From Aquabacter sediminis (lineage in GTDB: Bacteria > Pseudomonadota > Alphaproteobacteria > Rhizobiales > Xanthobacteraceae): 64,000 bases of DNA. The stretch is from NCBI RefSeq assembly GCF_028863665.1, contig NZ_JARBFX010000004.1:496001-560000 (forward strand), in the 5' to 3' direction. The notes under the pieces are model-generated. The model made no database searches and was not told the DNA's origin. It worked only from the letters and a program-made list of their open reading frames with translations. The translations under genes and the position numbers were made by a program. Positions 35,747 to 44,590 of the stretch are shown in pieces. Numbering within the stretch: the stretch's first letter is position 1; the number at the start of each line of letters is the position of its first letter.

Positions 35747-36790
35747 ATGCTCCATCGTGTCGCTACCGCGCTCGGCGCCACTGCGCTGGCGCTCTGCGCC
35801 GTCCTTCCGGCAAAAGCTGAAACGAAGATCCGGGTCGGCTGGTGCGCGAAGACCTATAATGTCGCCGTTGCGCCCTTCGCCATCGCCCAGAAGAAGGGGT
35901 GGTTCAAGGACAATGGCGTCGAGATGGAGATGGTCACCTTCCCCGGCTCCATCGACTGCATGCGCAGCCTTGCCACCGGCGACGTGGCCATCACCCTCGC
36001 GGCGCCTGAGCCGCTGGCCATTCTCTCGCTCCAGGGCGTGAAGGCGAAGGTCTTCTTCGAAGCCTACCGGCGCAACATTTTCGGCCTCGCGGTGAAGGCC
36101 GACAGCGGCATCGACAGCTATAAGGATCTGAAGGGCCAATCGATCGGCGTGCTCTCCATGGGCTCGGTGGGCGTGCCGATCGCGAAATCGATCGCCAAAT
36201 CGGCCGGCCTTAATCCGGATGCCGATATTCGTCTCGTCGTCACTGGAGAGCCGGCGCAGACCGCAGCCTTGGTGCGGCGGGGCGAGGTGAAGGTCCTCAG
36301 CCAGTACGACACCTATTATACTTTGATCGAGCGCGCCGGCGTGAAGCTGAAGCGACTGGACGACCCGGCCATCGAGAATTTCCCCAGCAATTCCTGGGTG
36401 GCCCTCGACGAGACCATCGAGAAGCGCCGGGCAGATCTTGTGGGCTTCAGCCGCGCCTATGCCATGGGCACCGCCTATGCCATCGCCCATCCGCGCGAGG
36501 CCATCAAGATCACGTACGAACTCTATCCGCAGACCCGTCCCTCCAACCTGGATGGCGAGGAAGCGGTGACTTATGATCTGGCGGTCCTCAACGACCGGAT
36601 CCGCACCTGGAAGCTGTCGGAAGGGCAGACCCTCTGGGGCGAGGTGAACGTGGCCGCCTATCAGGCCTATATGGACTGGCTGCGCGAGGCCGGCATCCTC
36701 TCCGGTCAGGTGGACGCCAAGACCATCACCACCAACGTCCTGATCGAGGACATCAACAAGTTCGATCGCAAGGTGATCGAAGCCCCCTGA
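35747..36790 (+). CDS. ABC transporter substrate-binding protein (NMT1/SsuA-like)
   Basis: The protein (347 residues) has a signal peptide (about 1-24, ending AKA) and the NMT1/THI5-like fold: KIRVGWCAKTYNVAVAPFAIA at the start and MRSLATGDVAIT in the first lobe. Relatives bind sulfonates, pyrimidine precursors or other aromatics. It is the last gene of the ABC operon, 59 bases after the permease. Putting the binding protein last instead of first is slightly unusual. Confidence 0.87.
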   Translation: MLHRVATALGATALALCAVLPAKAETKIRVGWCAKTYNVAVAPFAIAQKKGWFKDNGVEMEMVTFPGSIDCMRSLATGDVAITLAAPEPLAILSLQGVKAKVFFEAYRRNIFGLAVKADSGIDSYKDLKGQSIGVLSMGSVGVPIAKSIAKSAGLNPDADIRLVVTGEPAQTAALVRRGEVKVLSQYDTYYTLIERAGVKLKRLDDPAIENFPSNSWVALDETIEKRRADLVGFSRAYAMGTAYAIAHPREAIKITYELYPQTRPSNLDGEEAVTYDLAVLNDRIRTWKLSEGQTLWGEVNVAAYQAYMDWLREAGILSGQVDAKTITTNVLIEDINKFDRKVIEAP

Positions 36791-36794
36791 GGGC

Positions 36795-36823
36795 GGAGGG
36801 CGCGCCCCTGCGGCGCGCCCTCC
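36795..36823 (+). terminator. Strong hairpin after the ABC operon
   Basis: GGAGGGCGCGCC (36795-36806) pairs with GGCGCGCCCTCC (36812-36823), a perfect 12-bp stem four bases after the stop codon. No U-run follows. Confidence 0.5.
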
Positions 36824-36897
36824 ATCGGCTGGGGAGGCCATCCTCGGCCGGCTCATGGCGAGGGAAATGGGGACGTCGTTTTCGCCGGCATCCCCGC

Positions 36898-37623
36898 TCA
36901 GCGCAGGGACATCAGGTTCGGCGCGATGTGGCGCTGCTGGAAGATCTCCCGCACCCGGGTCATGCTGTCGAGCCGCGCCATGACATGGGCCCGCGCCGCC
37001 TTGCTGGCGGCCTCCGGGTCGCGCGCGATGATGGCATCCGCGATGGCGATGTGCTGCTCCAGCCCGCTGCGCTCGGCATCCTCGAACAGGACTTCCAGCC
37101 ACAAGGCCATCTGCAGTTGCTGGTAGACCTGTTCGGTCAGGCGGATGAGGGCATCGTTTCGGGTCGCCGCCGCGATCACCTTGTGAATCTTCAGGCCGAG
37201 ATCGAGATTATGGGCGACATTGGCCGTATTGGACCGTTTCTTGTCCGCGAACGAAATCATCTCGTCGATGATGGCGCGGATGGCGTCCAAATCTTCTTCC
37301 GTTGCGACCGCGCAGGCCAGTTCCGCCGCGCAGGCGTCAAGCGCCGCGCGCACGTGCAGCAGGTCGCAGGCGGTCTTGATGTCGAAGTCGGCGACCACAT
37401 AGCCGAGATTGCGACGGCCGACGACCAGGCCTTCCTCCTCCAGCTTCATCAGCGCTTCGCGCAACGGGGTGCGGCTGACGCCGAGTCGCTCGGCAAGGCG
37501 CGTCTCGGACAGGCGCTCACCGGGACGCAAGCGGCCGGTCAGGACCAGATCCTTCAACTCGGCGTAGGCCTGCTCGCGCAGGGAATGCCGCTTGTTCGTG
37601 CCATCCGCCGCTGCCTCACTCAT
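36898..37623 (-). CDS. GntR-family regulator, FCD subfamily
   Basis: The 241-residue protein has an N-terminal winged helix (REQAYAELKDLVLTGRLRPGERL, then RLGVSRTPLREALMKLEEEGLV) and an all-helical FCD effector domain from about residue 85, with conserved Asp/His metal ligands likely (HNLDLGLKIHK). FCD proteins sense small organic acids and bind TNGTNNACNA sites, and such sites lie at 33961, 37821 and 41215. It is convergent with the ABC operon and divergent from the gamma-glutamyltransferase gene. Confidence 0.87.
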   Translation of the reverse strand: MSEAAADGTNKRHSLREQAYAELKDLVLTGRLRPGERLSETRLAERLGVSRTPLREALMKLEEEGLVVGRRNLGYVVADFDIKTACDLLHVRAALDACAAELACAVATEEDLDAIRAIIDEMISFADKKRSNTANVAHNLDLGLKIHKVIAAATRNDALIRLTEQVYQQLQMALWLEVLFEDAERSGLEQHIAIADAIIARDPEAASKAARAHVMARLDSMTRVREIFQQRHIAPNLMSLR

Positions 37624-37942
37624 TCACGCCGCCTCGCCACTACCAAGGATCATGCGGTCCGGGTTCGCCCGGCGCGCCGCAGGTCCGTCCAGAACAGTAT
37701 GCAACTCTGTATCTTATTCGCAACGAAGCCCGGCGCGCTTTTTCAACGCCTCAAGCCCGGGTGAGAGGCTCCCATGCTGGGATCGGGTGCGAACCCTTCC
37801 TGGACGACACAGATCGATTATCGTATACAATTTTAAATGCAATATTGTTCGGACTTTGGCGGGCGCCCTCGGCGGTTCCCTGGCCGAGGCCGGCTTCTCT
37901 CCCTTCGGGGCCCCGCTTGAGATCGCAACCAAGGCAGATGAG
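37624..37942. other. Intergenic region between GntR and the GGT-like gene
   Basis: About 320 bases with no supported gene. A GTATAC operator and a -10-like TACAAT lie at 37821-37831 in a short AT-rich patch. The long upstream extension of the GGT reading frame through here has no family-like sequence. Confidence 0.5.
37821..37831. promoter_or_regulatory. GntR-type operator TCGTATACAA overlapping a -10 box
   Basis: The ten bases fit TNGTNNACNA exactly. They overlap TACAAT (37826-37831), a good -10, so a repressor here would block the GGT-like gene that starts at 37943. It could also control the divergent GntR gene. Confidence 0.55.
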
Positions 37943-39535
37943 ATGAGAGACTTCGAGACGACCGGCCGTTCGCTGGCGGTGGGACGGGCGGGGATGGCGG
38001 CGACCTCCCACCCGGTGGCGACGCTTGCAGCGGTGGAGATTCTGAAGGCGGGCGGCAATGCCATGGACGCGGCCATTGCCGCCTGCGCCGTGCAGTGCGT
38101 GGTGGAACCCGGTTCCACCGGCATCGGCGGGGACTGTTTCGCCCTCTATGCCCCCGAGGCATCGACGAACGTCCTCGCCTATAACGGCTCCGGCCGTCTG
38201 CCGGCCGCGGCCACCTGGGCGGCGCTCGCGGCAGACGGCGCCACCGCCATCGAGCGGCATTCCCCCCACGCCGTGAGCGTGCCCGGAGCGGTGGAGGCCT
38301 GGGCGCGGCTGAACGCGGACCATGGCCGCATGCCGCTTCGCGAGGTGCTGGCCCCGGCCATTGCCATGGCGCGCGAGGGCTATGCCGTGACCCCGCGCGT
38401 CGCCTTCGACATGCGCCGGGAAGTGGAGCTGTTGCGCCGCGATCCCACTGTCCGGGACACCTTTCTGGTGGCGGGAGAGGTGCCTGCCGTCGGCGTCCTG
38501 ATGCGCCAGCCGCTGCTTGCCGATACGCTGGACTGCATCGCCCGCGAGGGAGCCGCCGGCTTCTACCAGGGCGCCATCGCCGCCGACATGGTCGACTATC
38601 TGCGCGGCAAAGGCGGGCTCCACACGCGGGAGGACTTCGCCGAGGCGCAAGGGGAATATGTCACCCCGATCACGACGACCTATCGTGGCCGCACCATCTT
38701 TGAATGCCCGCCCAACGGGCAGGGCGTGGTGGCGCTGCTCATCCTCAACATCCTGAAGCGCTTCGACGTGACCGGCGACGCGCTGGATGCCGACACCCTG
38801 TTCCTGAAGGCGGAGGCCAGCCGCCTGGCTTATGCCGAGCGCGACGCGCTGCTCGCCGATCCCGCCCAGGCTCCGGTGCCGGTGGACGACCTGTTGTCCG
38901 ATGCGCTGGCGGACCGGCTCGCGGCGAGCATCCAGATGGACCGCGCCCGCGAGATCCCCCGCCCGGCGCCTGCCGTGGAGCATGCGGACACCGTTTACAT
39001 CTCGGTGGTGGACCAGGCGCGCAACACCGTCTCCTTCATCAATTCCGTCTTCCACGTCTTCGGTTCGGGCCTGATGGCGCCGAAGAGTGGAGTGTTGTTC
39101 CACAACCGGGCGCAGAGCTTCTCGCTTCAGAAGGGCCATCCCAATTGCGTCGCCCCGCGCAAGCGGCCCCTGCACACCATCATCCCCGGAATGGCCGCCA
39201 AGGATGGGCGTATCTGCCTGACCTTCGGCGTCATGGGCGGCCATTACCAGGCCATGGGACACGCCTATTTCCTCTCCGCCGTGCTCGATCACGGGCTGGA
39301 CCTTCAGGCGGCGGCGGAACTGCCGCGTCTCTTTCCGCGGCCGGACAATGGCCATGTGGAGATGGAGGGGCGCCTGCGCACCCGGCTCGCCGCCGATTTT
39401 GAACGCCGTGGCCTCAAGGTGGTCGCCCCCTCCGGTCCCATCGGCGGCGCCCAGGCCATCGCCATCGACTGGGAGACCGGGGCGCTGTTCGGCGGGTCGG
39501 ACTCGCGCAAGGACGGCTGCGCGCTCGGCTATTGA
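37943..39535 (+). CDS. Gamma-glutamyltransferase-family N-terminal nucleophile hydrolase
   Basis: The enzyme (530 residues) should cleave itself and use the new N-terminal Thr350 (in HADTVYISVVD) to attack gamma-glutamyl or acyl-amide bonds. Other family marks are MAATSHPVATLAAVEILKAG near the N-terminus, GGNAMDAAIA, and the GGHYQAMGHA stretch of the small subunit (where GGSRI-type loops stand in classical GGT). No signal peptide is seen, so it is probably cytoplasmic, as in many YwrD-like members. It lies between the ABC operon and an aminotransferase and carries the GntR-type operator, suggesting breakdown of an imported amino-acid conjugate. Confidence 0.85.
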   Translation: MRDFETTGRSLAVGRAGMAATSHPVATLAAVEILKAGGNAMDAAIAACAVQCVVEPGSTGIGGDCFALYAPEASTNVLAYNGSGRLPAAATWAALAADGATAIERHSPHAVSVPGAVEAWARLNADHGRMPLREVLAPAIAMAREGYAVTPRVAFDMRREVELLRRDPTVRDTFLVAGEVPAVGVLMRQPLLADTLDCIAREGAAGFYQGAIAADMVDYLRGKGGLHTREDFAEAQGEYVTPITTTYRGRTIFECPPNGQGVVALLILNILKRFDVTGDALDADTLFLKAEASRLAYAERDALLADPAQAPVPVDDLLSDALADRLAASIQMDRAREIPRPAPAVEHADTVYISVVDQARNTVSFINSVFHVFGSGLMAPKSGVLFHNRAQSFSLQKGHPNCVAPRKRPLHTIIPGMAAKDGRICLTFGVMGGHYQAMGHAYFLSAVLDHGLDLQAAAELPRLFPRPDNGHVEMEGRLRTRLAADFERRGLKVVAPSGPIGGAQAIAIDWETGALFGGSDSRKDGCALGY

Positions 39536-39544
39536 TCCAAAAGA

Positions 39545-39578
39545 GATGGCCGGCGCGCGCTGCGCCGGCCATCATTTT
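39545..39578. terminator. Bidirectional terminator between the GGT-like and aminotransferase genes
   Basis: GATGGCCGGCGC (39545-39556) pairs with GCGCCGGCCATC (39562-39573) with a five-base loop. The flanks are AAAAGA on the left and ATTTT on the right, so it serves both convergent genes. Confidence 0.82.
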
Positions 39579-39596
39579 GACGCTCGGACTGACCGT

Positions 39597-41003
39597 TCAG
39601 CCCAGAAGGGCGTGCAAGGCGGGCATGGCCGCCGACAGGCCCTTGGCATAGCGATCCACCGCCTCGTCGATGTCCGCGGCGGTGATGTTGAGGGGCGGTG
39701 AGAAGGAGTTCACGGGCGCAAAGGGCAGGGCGCGCGTCAGCACACCCGCTGCGGTGGCGTGCTTGGCGACCACCCGATGGGGAACCGAGCCCGCCGGGAA
39801 GGCCCGCCGGCTGTCCTTGTCCGCCACGAACTCCACCGCCGCCATCAGGCCGACGCCGCGCACGTCGCCCACGAACGGGTTTTCGCCGAGCGCGTGGCGC
39901 AGCCGCTCCACGAGATAGGGGCCGAGCCGCGCCGCATTCTCCACCAGCCCTTCGCCTTCCAGCAGATCGAGATTGGCGAGGGCAATGGCGCTGCCCACCG
40001 GATGGCCCGAATAGGTGAAACCGTGCATGAAGGGGCCCATCTCGCCCGATGCGGCCTCCAGGGTGGACCAGATGCGGTCCGAGACAATGGAGGCGGACAT
40101 GGGGAAATAGGCGCTCGTCAGCCCCTTGGCCAAGGACACGATGTCCGGGCGCAGACCATAGAGCCCGGTGGCGAACCAGCAGCCGGTCCGGCCGAAGCCC
40201 GTGATCACCTCGTCGGCGATCAGCAGGATGTCGTGGCGGTCCAGCACCGCCTGAACCTTCTCAAAATAGCCCGCCGGGGGCAGGAACACCCCGCCCGTGC
40301 CCATGACCGGCTCGGCGATGAAGGCGGCAATGGTGTCTGCCCCCTCGCGTGCGATCAGCGCCTCCAGATCGCCCACCATCCGATCGGTGAAGGCCTCCTC
40401 GCTCTCGCCCGGCTCACCATAGCTGTAATAATGCGGGCACGACGTGTGCAGCACCCCCTCCAGCGGCAGGTCGAAGGCCTTGTGATAGGACCCGATGCCC
40501 GTGAGGCTGCCCGAGGCCACGGTCACGCCGTGATAGGCGCCGATGCGCGAAATGATCTTCTTTTTCAGCGGCTTGCCGCGCAAATTGTTGTAGTAGCGCA
40601 CCAGCTTGAAGGCGGTGTCATTGGCGTCCGAGCCGGAGGTGCCGAAGAAGACGCGGGCCATGTGAGGCGCGTTCGCCTGCTCCCGGAACAGGGTGAGAAG
40701 GCGATCCGCCAGCCGGATCGTATCGGGGCAGGAGGAGCCGCCGAACAGGTGCTGGTAGCTCAGGGTGCGCATCGCCTTGGCGCCGGCCTCTGCCAGTTCC
40801 TCACGGCCGAACCCCACATTCACGCACCACAGGCCGGCGCCCATGTCGATGCGCTCGTCGCCCCCATGCGTGGTCACGCGCACCCCGTGTGCCTTGTCAT
40901 AGATGGCCGGGCCATCGCGCAGCAGGTCGGCGATGGAGGTGGCGGGGTGAAACAATGCGGCCTTGTCCAGGTCTTCGAGGGACAGATTGGGAAGGTGGGT
41001 CAT
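39597..41003 (-). CDS. Class III (omega-type) aminotransferase
   Basis: The 468-residue PLP enzyme has the class III marks: [13 protein letters not shown], the YHGVT segment, [15 protein letters not shown] before the cofactor-binding Asp, and the Schiff-base Lys in [10 protein letters not shown]. Relatives use beta-alanine, GABA, polyamines or taurine as donor and pyruvate as acceptor. ATG at 41003 is preferred, because the 20 extra residues of the longer frame are not family-like. It is divergent from the second GntR gene, with an operator at 41215 between them. Confidence 0.87.
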   Translation of the reverse strand: MTHLPNLSLEDLDKAALFHPATSIADLLRDGPAIYDKAHGVRVTTHGGDERIDMGAGLWCVNVGFGREELAEAGAKAMRTLSYQHLFGGSSCPDTIRLADRLLTLFREQANAPHMARVFFGTSGSDANDTAFKLVRYYNNLRGKPLKKKIISRIGAYHGVTVASGSLTGIGSYHKAFDLPLEGVLHTSCPHYYSYGEPGESEEAFTDRMVGDLEALIAREGADTIAAFIAEPVMGTGGVFLPPAGYFEKVQAVLDRHDILLIADEVITGFGRTGCWFATGLYGLRPDIVSLAKGLTSAYFPMSASIVSDRIWSTLEAASGEMGPFMHGFTYSGHPVGSAIALANLDLLEGEGLVENAARLGPYLVERLRHALGENPFVGDVRGVGLMAAVEFVADKDSRRAFPAGSVPHRVVAKHATAAGVLTRALPFAPVNSFSPPLNITAADIDEAVDRYAKGLSAAMPALHALLG

Positions 41004-41214
41004 CGGGTTGATCCTCGCGGCACAGGCGTCCGCCGCGGCGCGCGGCGGGGCGTCGCAATCCATGCCGAACCGGTCGCGTCACGGGAGAGCGTGCGCAAAT
41101 TGCAGCCCCACCCCAAGCCGGCGCCTTGTCCGTGATCATGAAATTCGCGATCTGCGATCGCATTAGAGCAGACAATCCGCCCCGTGCAATGGAAAACCAA
41201 TATGGCCGACAAAA

Positions 41215-41224
41215 TTGTATACGA
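41215..41224. promoter_or_regulatory. GntR-type operator TTGTATACGA
   Basis: This fits TNGTNNACNA exactly. It sits in the spacer between the divergent aminotransferase (start 41003) and GntR (start 41332) genes and overlaps a -10-like TTGTAT. Confidence 0.5.
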
Positions 41225-41331
41225 GTGTGTCGGGACATGATGCCACCCGGTGCTCCGGCGCCCATCCGTGGCCGTATCAAATTGCTCCGCGCGCGGGTTT
41301 GGTGAACCATGGCGACGGGGGAGGGACCATC

Positions 41332-42051
41332 ATGGCGGGGAAGATCACGCCGCGGACCGTTGCGAAGCCAGACGTGCAGCCCATCGGCCTGGAGGCGGTG
41401 GAAACGGTGCCGCTGCATGAACTCGTCTTCGCCCGTTTGACGCGGGCGCTGATGGCTGGCCAGATCCAGCCCGGCCGCAAGCTGACCTCCCGAAAGCTCG
41501 CCCAGGAGCTGGGAACCAGCGACATGCCGGTGCGGGCCGCCTTGGCGCGGCTTCAGGCGCTCCAGGCGCTGGTGGCGCTCCCCAGCGGGTCGCTGACATT
41601 GCCGCCCATGACGCGCGAGCGCTTCGCCGACCTCATGAGCACCCGCCTGATCTGCGAGGGGGCCGCGACGGAGATCGCCGCCGGGCTCATCACCAAGCCG
41701 CAGCTGCGCGGATTGCAGGCGGAGCAGGACGCGCTCGTGGCGGCCGCGCGAAACCAGGACATCGCCGCATTTTTGGCCCGCAATTACGAGTTCAAGTTTC
41801 AGGTCTACCGGGCGAGCCGCTCGGCGTCGCTGATCTTCCTGATCGAGACCCTTTGGCTCCAGGTGGGGCCGTTCCTGCGCCAGTTTTCCGGGCGGTTCGA
41901 TGGCGGCCTGGTGGGCGTGCTGGATCTGGATTTCCACGACGAGGTGCTGCGCGCGCTTTCACGCGGCGACGGGCCCGCTGCCGCGGCCGCCATGCGCAAG
42001 GACATCTCTTCCGGCGGCCAGTTCCTGATGCAGCAGGCCGAATTCGCCTGA
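41332..42051 (+). CDS. GntR-family regulator, FCD subfamily
   Basis: The 239-residue protein has a winged helix (FARLTRALMAGQIQPGRKLT, then QELGTSDMPVRAALARLQAL) and an FCD helical domain. The recognition helix reads TSDMPVRAAL, where many relatives have SRTPVREAL, so its site may differ from that of the other GntR. ATG at 41332 has GGGGGAGGG six bases upstream; an earlier in-frame TTG lies inside the operator and is unlikely. It is divergent from the aminotransferase gene. Confidence 0.84.
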   Translation: MAGKITPRTVAKPDVQPIGLEAVETVPLHELVFARLTRALMAGQIQPGRKLTSRKLAQELGTSDMPVRAALARLQALQALVALPSGSLTLPPMTRERFADLMSTRLICEGAATEIAAGLITKPQLRGLQAEQDALVAAARNQDIAAFLARNYEFKFQVYRASRSASLIFLIETLWLQVGPFLRQFSGRFDGGLVGVLDLDFHDEVLRALSRGDGPAAAAAMRKDISSGGQFLMQQAEFA

Positions 42052-42086
42052 TCGGCGGATCGGCAACGGGCGCCCGCCCGGCGCCC

Positions 42087-42125
42087 TTGACAGTGGGTCT
42101 CTAAATGTAACATCAATAGTTACAT
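42087..42125 (+). promoter_or_regulatory. Rrf2 promoter and operator ATGTAAC-N7-GTTACAT
   Basis: A perfect seven-base inverted repeat with a seven-base spacer (42105-42125) overlaps the start codon at 42124. TTGACA lies at 42087-42092, and TAACAT (42108-42113), inside the left arm, may be the -10. There is no ribosome binding site, so the mRNA may be leaderless. The arrangement suggests strong autorepression. Confidence 0.65.
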
Positions 42126-42585
42126 GAAACGCGATAGCCGCCTGTCTTCGGTTCTCCACGCTCTCCTTCACATGGCCGAGCAGGACCGGCCGATGACATC
42201 CGAAGCGCTGGGACAGTGTCTCGGCTGCAATCCGGTCGTGGTCAGGCGGACCATGGGCCTGTTGCGGGAGGCCGGCCTTGTGGCGTCCGATCGGGGCCAT
42301 GCGGGTGGCTGGCGCATCACGGCCGACCTGTCCACCGTGTCCCTGCGCCAGTTGCACGAGGCCCTTGGCGAGCCCGCCATTTTTGCCATCGGCAACCGCA
42401 ACGAGGCGGCGCACTGCCTGGTCGAGCAGGCCGTCAATGCCGCCTTGGAGGGCGCCATCGCCGAGGCCGAGGCCCTGTTGCTCGAGCGGTTTTCAGACAT
42501 CACGCTCGCCCAGCTGGCCGCGGACTTCGCGCGTCGCCATGCCGCCCGGCGGGTCGAAAAGGACCAGACATGCAATATGATGTGA
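42124..42585 (+). CDS. Rrf2-family regulator (YwnA-like)
   Basis: The 153-residue winged-helix protein starts MKRDSRLSSVLHALLHMAEQ and reads on through LRQLHEALGEP, typical of the YwnA side of Rrf2. Cysteines are at about 32, 35, 97 and 149, without the three-Cys cluster of IscR/NsrR, so an iron-sulfur cofactor is unlikely; thiol sensing is possible. No Shine-Dalgarno sequence precedes the start, and the likely operator covers it. Its end overlaps the thioredoxin-reductase-like gene by 16 bases. In other proteobacteria, this regulator/flavoprotein pair is a recurring unit. Confidence 0.85.
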   Translation: MKRDSRLSSVLHALLHMAEQDRPMTSEALGQCLGCNPVVVRRTMGLLREAGLVASDRGHAGGWRITADLSTVSLRQLHEALGEPAIFAIGNRNEAAHCLVEQAVNAALEGAIAEAEALLLERFSDITLAQLAADFARRHAARRVEKDQTCNMM

Positions 42586-43457
42586 TCGTCATCGGGGGCA
42601 GCTATGCGGGCATGGCCGCGGCCCTCCAGCTGGTGCGGGCACGCCGGGCGGTGCTTGTGATCGACGGCGGCACGCGTCGCAATCGCTTCTCCAGCCACTC
42701 TCATGGTTTTCTCGGCCAGGATGGGGTTGACCCTGCCGCCCTGGCGGCAACCGCGCGGTCGCAACTGGAAGCCTACAAGACCTTGTCCTGGATCGAGGGC
42801 CGCGCGACGGCGGTTTCAGGGGGGCACGACCATTTCACCGTAAGAACGAGCGACGGCGCGCTGCATGGGGGACGGCGCATCCTGCTTGCCACGGGTGTCG
42901 CCGATCAGCTCCCCGATGTGCGCGGCCTTCCGGAGCGGTGGGGCAGGAGCGTCTTTCACTGTCCCTATTGCCACGGCTACGAGCTGGACCAGGGGCGGAT
43001 TGGCGTGATCGCGACCAGCTCGTTGTCGCGGCACCAGGCGGAGCTCTTGACGGACTGGGGCGAGCCGACCCTGCTGACGAACGGGGCCATGACCCTGGAC
43101 ACCGAGGCAAGGCAGGTCCTTGAGGCGCGGGGCGTCGCCATCGAGCCGACCCTTATCGCGGAGCTCGAAGGCGTGGCGGACGTTCGTCTCACCGACGGCC
43201 GGGTTCTGGCCTTTGCCGGCCTGTTCGTCGGCCCGCGCTGCCATCCCGCGAGCCCTCTTGCCGAAGAGGCCGGATGCGCGCTGGAGAAGACGGTCATGGG
43301 CGTGCAGGTGCGCACCGACGAGGCTAAGCAAACCTCGGTGCCGGGCATTTTTGCCTGCGGGGATGTGGCCCGTATCCCGCACTCGGTGTCCCTGGCCGTC
43401 GGCGACGGGGCATGGGCCGGTGCCCAGGTGCATCGCTCGCTCCTCTGGCCACACTAG
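42570..43457 (+). CDS. Thioredoxin-reductase-like FAD/NAD(P) oxidoreductase
   Basis: The 295-residue flavoprotein starts YDVIVIGGSYAGMAAALQL (FAD site), has the redox-active disulfide HCPYC (Cys131, Cys134) and ends with the FAD contact FACGDVAR. It lacks the usual NAD(P)-binding GGGDSA motif; GVIATSSLSRHQAELL stands there, so its reductant is uncertain and it may resemble DTR- or TrxR-like enzymes such as gliotoxin-type dithiol oxidases. The start lies inside the Rrf2 gene. It is co-transcribed with the methyltransferase 12 bases later. Confidence 0.83.
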   Translation: MQYDVIVIGGSYAGMAAALQLVRARRAVLVIDGGTRRNRFSSHSHGFLGQDGVDPAALAATARSQLEAYKTLSWIEGRATAVSGGHDHFTVRTSDGALHGGRRILLATGVADQLPDVRGLPERWGRSVFHCPYCHGYELDQGRIGVIATSSLSRHQAELLTDWGEPTLLTNGAMTLDTEARQVLEARGVAIEPTLIAELEGVADVRLTDGRVLAFAGLFVGPRCHPASPLAEEAGCALEKTVMGVQVRTDEAKQTSVPGIFACGDVARIPHSVSLAVGDGAWAGAQVHRSLLWPH

Positions 43458-43469
43458 CAGGCCTCGCCC

Positions 43470-44180
43470 ATGTCCACTCCGCCGCCCAACCCGGCGGGGC
43501 AGCCAATGGCTGCTTTCGCGGACCCGGACGCGGTGGCGCGCTATGCCGAGCGCACCGCCCGCATGGTCCCGGGCCTTTCAGATCTTCACACCATGGCGCG
43601 GTTGCTCCTCGCCGAGCGCGCGCCAGAAGACGCCCGCATTCTGGTGGTGGGCGCCGGCGGCGGATTGGAGCTGAAGGCATTTGCCGTGGCCCAACCGCGA
43701 TGGCAGTTCCACGGCGTGGACCCTTCGGCGCAGATGCTGGCGCTGGCCCGCTCGACTTTGGGGCCGCTTGCCGGGCGCGTGCGTTTCCACGAGGGCTATC
43801 TGCAGGGCGCCCCGGCTGGCCCGTTCGATGGCGCGGCCTGTCTGCTGACCCTTCATTTCCTGGATCCAGCCGATCGACGCGAGACGCTGCGCGAGATTTT
43901 CACTCGGCTGAGGCCGGGCGCTCCGCTCATCGTGGCCCATCACAGCTTTCCCGGTGATGACGGCGAAAAGGACCTGTGGCTCGCGCGTTTTGCTGCGTTC
44001 GCGGCGGCCTCCGGCCTGTCTCCTGCGCCCACGCAAGCGGGAATCGAAACCATTAAGGCCCGCTTGCCGATCCTCTCGCCGGACCAGGACGAAGCGCTCA
44101 TGCGAGAGGCAGGCTTCACCGGCGTCACGTTGTTTTACGCCGGTTTCACCTTCAAGGGCTGGGTCTGCCACAAGCCGTAG
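43470..44180 (+). CDS. Class I SAM-dependent methyltransferase
   Basis: The 236-residue protein has SAM motif I in ILVVGAGGGLELKAFA, an acidic ribose contact in FHGVDPS, and motif post-I/IV around FDGAACLLTLHFL. Its target is unknown. As third gene of the Rrf2/thioredoxin-reductase-like unit it may methylate a thiol-active small molecule, an inference from position only. Confidence 0.8.
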   Translation: MSTPPPNPAGQPMAAFADPDAVARYAERTARMVPGLSDLHTMARLLLAERAPEDARILVVGAGGGLELKAFAVAQPRWQFHGVDPSAQMLALARSTLGPLAGRVRFHEGYLQGAPAGPFDGAACLLTLHFLDPADRRETLREIFTRLRPGAPLIVAHHSFPGDDGEKDLWLARFAAFAAASGLSPAPTQAGIETIKARLPILSPDQDEALMREAGFTGVTLFYAGFTFKGWVCHKP

Positions 44181-44307
44181 GCCCGCGCCTAGCCGGGGCA
44201 GCCCGCTGTCGGCCCGGTCCGGACAGCAGGAGAGCCGCGCGAAGGTCCGTTTCCCTACCAGGGGACGGTGGATGACGAGCCGGCGATTTGGCATCTGCAG
44301 AGTGGAA

Positions 44308-44384
44308 TGGCGCGCCCGAAAGGATTCGAACCTCTGACCCCCAGATTCGTAGTCTGGTGCTCTATCCAGCTGAGCTACGGGCGC
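44308..44384 (-). tRNA. tRNA-Arg (anticodon ACG)
   Basis: On the minus strand the 77-base gene starts GCGCCCG and ends CGGGCGC, then discriminator G and encoded CCA (44310-44308). The D-arm AGCTCAGCTGGATAGAGC, the anticodon stem CCAGA/TCTGG around loop CTACGAA, and the T-arm with GGTTCGAATCC are all present. The ACG anticodon, read as ICG after editing, decodes CGU/CGC/CGA. No integrase or attachment duplication lies next to it. Confidence 0.95.
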
Positions 44385-44449
44385 CTGCCGCCTCTTCAGT
44401 GGGGCCCTTGGGCTGTCCACCGTGCCGGTCGGATGCTCCGGCTGAGAGG

Positions 44450-44474
44450 CTCACCGACGGTGTGCGTCGGCGAG
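44450..44474 (-). terminator. Hairpin between the histidine kinase gene and tRNA-Arg
   Basis: CTCACCGACG (44450-44459) pairs with CGTCGGCGAG (44465-44474) apart from one mismatch/wobble. It could end the histidine kinase transcript, but no U-run follows. Confidence 0.3.
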
Positions 44475-44590
44475 GGCTGTCTCTTACCCGCCTCTCCTTT
44501 TGAAGGCAAGGCCCCTTGCGCAGATTGGCCATGCCGTCCGCGCTGGCCTGTGGATGACGCGGGCATGACACGGTGCCGGGTGGTGCGCGC

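Noticed and set aside
37592-37942. N-terminal extension of the GGT-like protein
   Set aside because: The extra 117 residues are not family-like, have no ribosome binding site at the start and cross an AT-rich operator region.
44308-44384. tRNA-Arg as an integration site for a mobile element
   Set aside because: No integrase, no repeated tRNA end and no change in composition near it.
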